DNA from: a virus
DNA length: 37,162 nucleotides
IMG/VR virus record: IMGVR_UViG_3300027762_000019
Location: 1 to 37,162 of that record
Direction: 5' to 3' (one strand)
The notes under the pieces are model-generated. The model saw only the letters and a program-made list of their open reading frames with translations. It had not been told where the DNA came from and made no database searches. This document shows positions 6,226 to 11,350 of this stretch, in pieces; the first letter of the stretch is position 1, and every line of letters starts with the position of its first letter. The translations under genes and the position numbers were made by a program.

Positions 6226-6528
6226 TCAATCATTTATTTCACGGTAATACACTTTCTCTGTGCTTTCAGCATCTTGGAATATCTTTTCAGTCAATGACCA
6301 AATGTCTTTGCGCTTACCTCGGATGAACTTATGCTCAATCTGGATGTAACCGTATTCTACCAGATTATCACAGATTTTTTTCAGCATGGTGAAAGACATG
6401 CCTAAATAATTGTGCATATCAACAATTGAAGTTTTATCATTTGCCAAAATCGAGATAGCTACTATTTTCTCACCTTGATTTAGGCGACTTGTTTCCAGTA
6501 TGACCCTTAGCCTTTGTTTTACATTCAT
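6226..6528 (-). CDS. Small winged-helix DNA-binding protein
   Basis: 100 residues, almost entirely one winged helix: GEKIVAISIL, recognition region SFTMLKKICDNLVEYGYI, a wing and an ending WSLTEKIFQD. The order matches residues 40-125 of the replication protein downstream (NEK.V, GYI, SLT.K.FQ), so it looks like a detached copy of that DNA-binding domain. It may compete for the same sites as a repressor; this is inference. TAGGAG precedes the ATG, and its start lies inside the end of the ribbon-helix-helix gene. Confidence 0.65.
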   Translation of the reverse strand: MNVKQRLRVILETSRLNQGEKIVAISILANDKTSIVDMHNYLGMSFTMLKKICDNLVEYGYIQIEHKFIRGKRKDIWSLTEKIFQDAESTEKVYYREIND

Positions 6529-6649
6529 TTACTAAACTCCTAATATATTTGCGTATTGCATCAGATTTGTTGTCGACAAGTCGTCCAAAAGTTATCCAAT
6601 CTTTTTCGTCAATTCTGATTGAAGCTATGATATATGGTGGTTTTTTCAT
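6470..6649 (-). CDS. Ribbon-helix-helix-like regulator
   Basis: 59 residues. A short strand (IIASIRI) is followed by two helices (DEKDWITFGRLV, KSDAIRKYIRSLV), the Arc/CopG pattern, then a basic tail with GNKSPKSR. Such dimers bind short palindromes. The ATG at 6649 has TAGGAAAA upstream; the longer frame to 6835 crosses a divergent gene and is not used. TGTATATACA lies about 20 bases upstream, consistent with autoregulation. Overlaps the next gene by 59 bases. Confidence 0.55.
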   Translation of the reverse strand: MKKPPYIIASIRIDEKDWITFGRLVDNKSDAIRKYIRSLVNECKTKAKGHTGNKSPKSR

Positions 6650-6669
6650 ACACTTTTTCCTATAGATAT

Positions 6670-6679
6670 TGTATATACA
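6670..6679. promoter_or_regulatory. Palindromic operator candidate TGTATATACA
   Basis: Perfect palindrome in the 76-base gap between divergent genes at 6649 (minus) and 6726 (plus). A second GTATATA run lies at about 6688-6694. On the minus strand the site overlaps a possible -10 (TACAAT or TATACA). It matches the site at 1931-1940 exactly. Confidence 0.45.
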
Positions 6680-6725
6680 CAACTGAGTATATATATGTTT
6701 ACATTGAACTAATAAAGGATTTTTT

Positions 6726-6908
6726 ATGCATGAGCAAAATGATTTGAAACGTGAGAAACCGAAGTTTTTTGTCGTCAAGGAAGTAGAATTCTGCGCAGAA
6801 AATAATGGTGAATTGCGAGAATTTTTGGAAAACAATGAAACGGATACCTACCGGATAATCAAGGGATTTGAGATCTTCCCAAAAAAGAAAACTGTATATA
6901 GTTTCTGA
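6726..6908 (+). CDS. Hypothetical small charged protein
   Basis: 60 residues, rich in Lys and Glu, with a VVKEVEFCAENN stretch, probably one small alpha/beta domain. No family recognised. AAAGGA precedes the ATG. It is divergent from the ribbon-helix-helix gene and shares its control region. A structured segment (6966-7020) follows before the next plus-strand gene. Confidence 0.5.
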   Translation: MHEQNDLKREKPKFFVVKEVEFCAENNGELREFLENNETDTYRIIKGFEIFPKKKTVYSF

Positions 6909-6965
6909 GAAATTGTAATACGGTTTTTGTTGCATTCCCAAACAAAATAAGATACACAGAGATAG

Positions 6966-7020
6966 TTCCCCGGTAGTTACATGCACAAAAAATGCGGACT
7001 AACAAGATGGTGCCGGGGAA
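6966..7020 (+). ncRNA. Structured 5' leader candidate before the HTH gene
   Basis: TTCCCCGG (6966-6973) pairs perfectly with CCGGGGAA (7013-7020). Inside, GCA/TGC closes an A-rich loop, flanked by TAGT/ACTA. A ribosome binding site AGGAG follows within 10 bases and the HTH gene starts at 7039. There is no T-run, so it is not a terminator. It could be a cis-regulatory RNA or a protein-binding element; no known riboswitch class recognised. Confidence 0.35.
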
Positions 7021-7038
7021 TCCAATAGGAGTCTCGTT

Positions 7039-7257
7039 ATGGCAAGAAAGCGCGAAATTAAAGACCAATACATAACATATGTACATCCATCCGTTGGAAA
7101 GTTGCTTATAAAGCAAGGTGTGCTAAAATTTGGGTCATTACGACAACTTGCTCTAAGACTAGACATGTCAGTTGCGCATGTCTATAGGTTAGCGCGCAAT
7201 GAAAATAGGATGAAAATAACATGGTACAAAGACATACAAAAATTGTTGGATCAATAG
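7039..7257 (+). CDS. Helix-turn-helix regulator
   Basis: 72 residues. The central part FGSLRQLALRLDMSVAHVYRLARNE is a typical helix-turn-helix of the Cro/XRE or transposase type. AGGAG lies seven bases before the ATG. It overlaps the start of the collagen-like lipoprotein gene by 37 bases, so the two are co-transcribed and it may control the surface genes downstream. Confidence 0.65.
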   Translation: MARKREIKDQYITYVHPSVGKLLIKQGVLKFGSLRQLALRLDMSVAHVYRLARNENRMKITWYKDIQKLLDQ

Positions 7258-7667
7258 CCCTCATTGCTGCTCTTGGCTGTGGTCGCGGAGTTGAGAAGGT
7301 CGAAACCATCAAGGGTCCGAAAGGCGACAAAGGCGAGCAGGGACAAATGGGTCAGCAGGGGATGCCTGGGCAATCAGGCACCAATGGTGAGCCCGGAGTC
7401 AAAGGTGATAAAGGAGACAAGGGTGATAAAGGGGATCCACAACCGATTCCAACGGCGTATCCGAGCCCTATCGTAAATTTACCGCCGACGTTTCCATATC
7501 CACCAGTAATAGTGGTTTACCCACCTTGGCCAAACTGCCCAAGCGTGCAATGTCCCGATGGTTATGTGATTATCTGTGCTTGCTTGCAAAATCGTTGGCA
7601 GACAGTATCAGTGAACGTACATGATACTTACAAATATCAAATCAAGAACTATGGACCATGTTATTAA
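7221..7667 (+). CDS. Collagen-like lipoprotein
   Basis: 148 residues. Residues 1-20 form a lipoprotein signal peptide ending in a lipobox ALGC. From about residue 32 to 73 there are 14 or so Gly-X-Y triplets, including three GDK in a row, the pattern of a collagen triple helix. A Pro/Tyr-rich stretch and a Cys-containing C-terminal domain (NCPSVQCPDGY, CACLQ) follow. Expected as a membrane-anchored trimer on the host, perhaps altering the surface, or a virion protein. AGGA precedes the ATG. Collagen-like lipoproteins occur in several bacterial groups, including, as I recall, Bdellovibrio relatives. Confidence 0.8.
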   Translation: MVQRHTKIVGSIALIAALGCGRGVEKVETIKGPKGDKGEQGQMGQQGMPGQSGTNGEPGVKGDKGDKGDKGDPQPIPTAYPSPIVNLPPTFPYPPVIVVYPPWPNCPSVQCPDGYVIICACLQNRWQTVSVNVHDTYKYQIKNYGPCY

Positions 7668-7679
7668 GAGGAAGCTAAA

Positions 7680-8282
7680 ATGCCTATCAAAAAAAGCACT
7701 ATTTACTATTGGTTTTATCTCATTTTTATTACTCTCTTTTTTATCCTTGTTACCGGTTATTATGATATTACTCTCGCAGGAGAGGGACCAGGACCAGAAA
7801 AAAGCACTATCACTCAAGTCCCCAATGGCTACAAACTTGTCCCCATCGACGATGAATGCAAAAGAAAAGACCCCTGCGCCAGCGTTAAAGCAGAAAACGC
7901 CAAACTTAAAGCAGAAATCAAACGTCTCCAAAACGAAATCCGTGACTTCGAGTGTGAAGCGTGTCCAAAATGTCCCAAGCAAAAAACAGAGACAGTGTAC
8001 ATTGACAAAGTCAGGGAAGTGCCAGTTCAAAAGACCGTTGAAGTAGAAAAGCCCATGTTCAAAAGGAACGTAGTCAGACTGATTGGAGCTATCGGCCAGG
8101 ACGGTATCGATACCACGGCATCGCCTTCGGATCCATATGCTGAAGATGCTGCAGTTTACACCAACGGCCTTGGTGGAGTAGGTTACACTCGGTTCTTTGA
8201 TGATACATTCGGTATTGGTATTTTCGGCATGATGGGTGGTATCAACAAAACGATAGGCGCATCAGCAGAATTTGCCTTTTAA
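7680..8282 (+). CDS. Secreted coiled-coil protein with beta-rich C-terminus
   Basis: 200 residues. A hydrophobic N-terminal segment (about 9-30) ends at ITLAGEG, a plausible signal peptidase site or membrane anchor. Residues about 65-90 form a coiled coil (VKAENAKLKAEIKRLQNEI), then CEACPKCPK and a VEVEKP segment. The last 75 residues are Gly-rich, strand-forming and end in Phe, like outer-membrane barrel strands. It may bridge the envelope; a spanin-like role is possible but unproven. AGAGGA precedes the ATG. A 141-codon frame is open across the first half in another phase but lacks a good start. Confidence 0.6.
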   Translation: MPIKKSTIYYWFYLIFITLFFILVTGYYDITLAGEGPGPEKSTITQVPNGYKLVPIDDECKRKDPCASVKAENAKLKAEIKRLQNEIRDFECEACPKCPKQKTETVYIDKVREVPVQKTVEVEKPMFKRNVVRLIGAIGQDGIDTTASPSDPYAEDAAVYTNGLGGVGYTRFFDDTFGIGIFGMMGGINKTIGASAEFAF

Positions 8283-8791
8283 TGGAAGCTATACTACGAA
8301 TTGAGATGCCAGAGACTTGCGATAAATGCCCAATGTACTTGTGGACTGAATCAATTTGTGTGGCATTAAAAGATCCACAAAATGACTTATTTAAGTTTGA
8401 TATATTTAAAGGAAAACCAAAATATTGCCCATTGATAATGGCAGACAAAAGGGAAAATATGAGCAGTTTAAAACGCAAAATTGAGATATGCAGAATAATC
8501 GAAGATTTTCTTGCATCTTTCAGAGCAGAATTAGAGCAAATTGACGAGGATTTCCTCTTTAGATGTGAAAATGATGATGAAATCCACAGCAGATTATACT
8601 GTCTTAGGCATACAGTGCCAGTTGTCTTGCCAAAGGAAGAAGGTTTTAGTCTCGGCGATATCACTGAAACCCTTCCCGATGCCAATGAGTATAAACTTCG
8701 CTTCTTTGGTGATTTCTGCCTTGAAGGTGATGAGCTCAATAGGTTTTTTGATTATATAGACAGAGTTAAAAAAGAAGTCCAAGGTACATAA
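8282..8791 (+). CDS. Cysteine-motif protein (CxxCP ... KPxYCPL)
   Basis: 169 residues. The N-terminal 50 residues carry CDKCPMY, a single Cys (ICVAL) and KGKPKYCPLI, a module also found in two other proteins of this phage (36033-36215, 36379-36708). The four cysteines probably bind zinc. The rest is helical (about 60-85) then mixed, without a known fold. The start overlaps the previous stop by one base (TAATG), showing coupling to the secreted protein. Confidence 0.6.
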   Translation: MEAILRIEMPETCDKCPMYLWTESICVALKDPQNDLFKFDIFKGKPKYCPLIMADKRENMSSLKRKIEICRIIEDFLASFRAELEQIDEDFLFRCENDDEIHSRLYCLRHTVPVVLPKEEGFSLGDITETLPDANEYKLRFFGDFCLEGDELNRFFDYIDRVKKEVQGT

Positions 8792-8797
8792 CTTGAT

Positions 8798-8871
8798 AGT
8801 TCCGGCTTTCCCAATCTTCCCTATTCCCACCTGTTTTTTCACCAACATCGTAATTTCACCGAGCCGGAGCT
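8798..8871. other. Long-range inverted repeat between convergent genes
   Basis: AGTTCCGGCT (8798-8807) pairs with AGCCGGAGCT (8862-8871) at nine or ten of ten positions with a 54-base pyrimidine-rich loop. It spans almost all of the gap between the convergent genes ending at 8791 and 8870. There is no T-run after either arm. It may end transcription or protect 3' ends. Confidence 0.35.
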
Positions 8872-9130
8872 AATCTCGTTTTGATTGGCATTCCCAACAT
8901 TGCTTTTTCAGTGATTCAACTTCACGCTGCAGGTAATCCAGCATGGTAGCCTTTACGGCAACAATCTCTTTAACTTCAGCTAGTTCACTGACAAACTTTT
9001 CCATTTTATCGATCATTGTCTTTGTTGCTAGTTCCAGCTGCGCTTTAACGTTTGCCATGAGAAAATAGACAAGGGAGCCTATACCACCGGCCACAGCACA
9101 GACCAGAGCAATTATTGCTTGGTCACTCAC
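8870..9130 (-). CDS. One-helix membrane protein with coiled coil
   Basis: 86 residues. One transmembrane helix at about 5-24 is followed by a long amphipathic coiled coil (30-78) and a C-terminal CWEC. Topology resembles a short i-spanin or an anchored accessory lysis protein, but it is shorter than usual spanins and has no partner lipoprotein inside it. The start is GTG with GGGGG upstream. A strong leftward promoter (TTGAAA, 17, TACAAT) precedes it. Function uncertain. Confidence 0.6.
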   Translation of the reverse strand: MSDQAIIALVCAVAGGIGSLVYFLMANVKAQLELATKTMIDKMEKFVSELAEVKEIVAVKATMLDYLQREVESLKKQCWECQSKRD

Positions 9131-9168
9131 CCGCGTCCCCCTATCCCAATTTTTTTGACGATATTCAT

Positions 9169-9197
9169 ATTGTACCCGAGAAAGTTTCTCATTTCAA
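9169..9197 (-). promoter_or_regulatory. Strong sigma-70-like promoter
   Basis: TTGAAA (complement of 9192-9197), 17-base spacer, TACAAT (complement of 9169-9174), reading to the membrane coiled-coil gene at 9130. Both boxes are close to consensus. The spacer contains the palindrome at 9178-9190. Confidence 0.65.
9178..9190. promoter_or_regulatory. Operator-like palindrome in the promoter spacer
   Basis: GAGAAA-G-TTTCTC is a perfect 13-base dyad centred in the spacer of the leftward promoter at 9169-9197. A repressor bound here would block RNA polymerase. The divergent plus-strand gene at 9246 has its own TACAAT at 9210-9215, so one site could control both directions. Confidence 0.4.
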
Positions 9198-9245
9198 TGA
9201 ATCGCGTGGTACAATCATGACATACACAAAAAAGGGGGGATTTAT

Positions 9246-10115
9246 ATGAAATCACTATTGATTTTGGTTTTTGCAATGATTTGCGCGTGTTCCGCGCCGA
9301 TCGAGCAAAAGATGCGTTCAGGAGAAACCGGCCGAAGTTATGGGTATAAAAAGAGCTTTTTGCCAGAAAACAATTTCCATGAGACAAAGCGATATTATGC
9401 AGCTGGCGAAGTCACAGAGGATGATTTTAACCTGGCTATGGACGCCGCGATGGAAATATATGCACCAATATTTTCAAATTTGGGTTTAAATCTAACAATT
9501 CAGGGAGACTACCGCGACGAAACGGTCAATGCCTTTTGTAGCAGAGATGGGGAAGATGTAACTGTCCAAATGTTCGGTGGATTGGCAAAACAGCCGCAAA
9601 TGTCGCTTGAAGGCTTTGCACTTGTGATCTGCCATGAGCTTTTTCACGCAGTTGGGGGAATTCCTAAATATACAGGGAATGATTGGGCAAGCATTGAAGG
9701 ACAGGCAGATATGGGTGCTACTTCTGCTTGTGCTCGTAAAATGTTTGATCCAAGTAGCCCAATAAACTATCGTGCTTTAGAGCTCATGAAAAGAAAAAAC
9801 CCAAAACAGCCAGCAAACTGCGCCTCATACAAAGGCGCAGACAAGCAGGTGTGCGAACTATCGTTAATCGGCGGCCTATCTCTTGGCGCTGTTCTTGCAT
9901 CATTAAATGATGAACCGACACCAAAATACGAGACACCAAGCAAGGTAGTTGTCAAGAAAACCATGGAGGCTCATCCTCCCTCCCAGTGCAGGTTGGATAC
10001 CTACAAAGCAGGCGCTTTGTGCAATAAAACATGGAATGACTCAATAATTCCATCGACTAAAGCGCAAGACGCCGCTGTAAACTGCGAACGTCCAAAGTGC
10101 TGGTATAAAGCATAA
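9246..10115 (+). CDS. Lipoprotein with gluzincin-type zinc metalloprotease motif
   Basis: 289 residues. A lipoprotein signal peptide ends at MICAC near residue 15. The catalytic region is at about 130-160: CHELFHAVGG gives HExxH and, 17 residues on, IEGQAD gives the third ligand Glu, as in gluzincins. Many cysteines in the C-terminal third suggest disulfides and an exported location. I recall similar HELxH...EGQAD proteins from Bdellovibrio-like bacteria. It could modify the host envelope or help lysis. GGGGGG lies upstream of the ATG. Protease activity is predicted, not shown. Confidence 0.7.
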   Translation: MKSLLILVFAMICACSAPIEQKMRSGETGRSYGYKKSFLPENNFHETKRYYAAGEVTEDDFNLAMDAAMEIYAPIFSNLGLNLTIQGDYRDETVNAFCSRDGEDVTVQMFGGLAKQPQMSLEGFALVICHELFHAVGGIPKYTGNDWASIEGQADMGATSACARKMFDPSSPINYRALELMKRKNPKQPANCASYKGADKQVCELSLIGGLSLGAVLASLNDEPTPKYETPSKVVVKKTMEAHPPSQCRLDTYKAGALCNKTWNDSIIPSTKAQDAAVNCERPKCWYKA

Positions 10116-10135
10116 TTTTTTGTTATAAATTGCTT

Positions 10136-10197
10136 GCTGTTCTTTCTCTTGCGCAAGAGTGAATGGCGTAAAAACCATTCATAAGGGAAAGAACAGC
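10136..10197 (+). ncRNA. Three-way-junction-like structured element before the endonuclease gene
   Basis: Outer stem P1: GCTGTTCTTTC (10136-10146) pairs perfectly with GAAAGAACAGC (10187-10197). Inside are P2, the palindrome CTCTTGCGCAAGAG (10146-10159), and P3, TGAATGG (10060+100 to 10166) with CCATTCA (10075+100 to 10181), i.e. 10160-10166 with 10175-10181, loop CGTAAAAA. The endonuclease ATG is four bases after P1. It may control translation of the endonuclease or mark the mobile unit's boundary. No T-run follows. Confidence 0.5.
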
Positions 10198-10200
10198 GAC

Positions 10201-11016
10201 ATGCCTAGAAAACCAATCGACATCTCTGGAAAAAAGTTCAACAAATTAACAGCAATAGAATTCAATCATATAAAAGAAAAAAAACATTTTTGGCTTTTTA
10301 AATGTGATTGTGGAAAATTAATTATAGCAGAAAAATTGAATGTATTATATGGAAGCAAAAAATCATGTGGTTGTATTAATAATAAAATAGATATAACTGG
10401 ACAAAAATTTAACAGATTAACTGCTATCAAATTTAGTCATATGGATAAACATTGGTTTCAACATTGGTTGTTTAGGTGTGATTGTGGAACAGAAAAAATA
10501 ATTGGAATGCAGAATGTAATGCATGGAAAAACAATCTCATGTGGTTGCTATAACAAAGAAAAATCAACAACACATGGCTATACAAATCATCCATTGTTTA
10601 ATATTTGGAAAAAGATGATACAAAGGTGCCATGATAAAAATGATCGAACTTATAAAAGCTATGGAGCTAGGGGAATTAGTGTGTGCGATGAATGGAAAAA
10701 TTCATTTGATTCTTTCGCTAAAGATATGGGAACCAGACCAAGCAAAAAACATTCTATAGACAGAATAGATAATAATTTAGGTTATAGAAAAGATAACTGT
10801 AGATGGACTACTGGGCATGAACAATCAATAAACAGAAGAAATGTTATTTATGTAGAATATAACGGAGAAAGAAAAAGATTATTTGATTTATGTGAAGAAA
10901 TGGGAGTTGATAGAGTTAGGACATTCAAGAGAATAAATTATTATGGATGGACCACAGAAAAAGCTATCACTGAGCCACCAAGAAAAATTAAATCCCGCCG
11001 CAACCATCATAATTGA
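10201..11016 (+). CDS. Homing-type endonuclease with tandem Cys-motif repeats
   Basis: 271 residues. Two N-terminal repeats (about 5-55 and 60-115) each read D.[ST]G..FN[KR]LTAI ... CDCG ... SCGC, probable zinc-bound DNA-binding units. The next region (120-215) has HPLFNIWKKMIQRC, YKSYGARGISVCDEW and SIDRIDNNLGYRKDNCRW, the pattern of free-standing HNH-type phage endonucleases. The last 40 residues (LFDLCEEMGVDRVRTFKRI..YGW) resemble the helix-turn-helix found in homing enzymes. The gene is visibly more A/T-rich than its neighbours and overlaps the convergent gene, so it was probably acquired. Confidence 0.75.
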   Translation: MPRKPIDISGKKFNKLTAIEFNHIKEKKHFWLFKCDCGKLIIAEKLNVLYGSKKSCGCINNKIDITGQKFNRLTAIKFSHMDKHWFQHWLFRCDCGTEKIIGMQNVMHGKTISCGCYNKEKSTTHGYTNHPLFNIWKKMIQRCHDKNDRTYKSYGARGISVCDEWKNSFDSFAKDMGTRPSKKHSIDRIDNNLGYRKDNCRWTTGHEQSINRRNVIYVEYNGERKRLFDLCEEMGVDRVRTFKRINYYGWTTEKAITEPPRKIKSRRNHHN

Positions 11017-11350
11017 AGTAGCCTTTGCCCCACCATCTCACCGCATAATAATTCCTGTACGCTGCCAGCATAAACCAAGGTTTCTTGTAACCATCGCAAT
11101 CTATCTTTACAGTAGCAAGCATATGCTCCAAAAACTTTTTATCTGCTTTTTCTCTATCCCTTTCCGTTCTCCCGATATGATATAGGACATCATGAAGATT
11201 AGCCGAATCAAAAAACAGGTGCGATGAAGGCAATTCATGTAGCAATGGCGTCAATGGATCATTCTTACCACCTACGCCATTAGCTACAAGTTTTTTACAT
11301 ACAGGACAAACACCACCGAATTCTGCCATTTGCTCGGTTATGATGATCAT
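10988..11350 (-). CDS. DUF1353 / phospholipase A2-like protein
   Basis: 120 residues. The centre reads FDSANLHDVLYHIGRTERD..KADKKFLEHM, matching the DUF1353 pattern and recalling the HDxxY catalytic helix and ADxxF stretch of viral phospholipase A2 domains; YYAVRWWGKGYF near the end also fits DUF1353. A CPVC pair is near residue 15. If active, it would cut phospholipids during entry or lysis. It is the last late gene, starting by an ATGA overlap with the large ejection-protein gene. Its last 29 bases overlap the convergent endonuclease gene. Enzyme activity is inferred. Confidence 0.55.
   Translation of the reverse strand: MIIITEQMAEFGGVCPVCKKLVANGVGGKNDPLTPLLHELPSSHLFFDSANLHDVLYHIGRTERDREKADKKFLEHMLATVKIDCDGYKKPWFMLAAYRNYYAVRWWGKGYFNYDGCGGI

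Noticed and set aside
7608-8030. 140-codon minus-strand frame, Phe-rich
   Set aside because: Complement of a Lys-rich coiled-coil gene; no ribosome binding site.
7621-8046. A 141-codon plus-strand frame with a hydrophobic segment overlapping the secreted coiled-coil gene, possible nested spanin
   Set aside because: No good ribosome binding site, low-complexity Lys/Ser/Thr translation, no lipobox; the other frame has AGAGGA and coupled neighbours.
9127-9387. 86-codon minus-strand frame across the promoter region
   Set aside because: It runs over the lipoprotein start and the promoters; at most a 13-codon leader ending at the GTG start is possible.
10136-10197. Rho-independent terminator of the lipoprotein protease gene
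   Set aside because: No T-run after the 3' arm, and the internal palindrome and hairpin do not fit a simple terminator.
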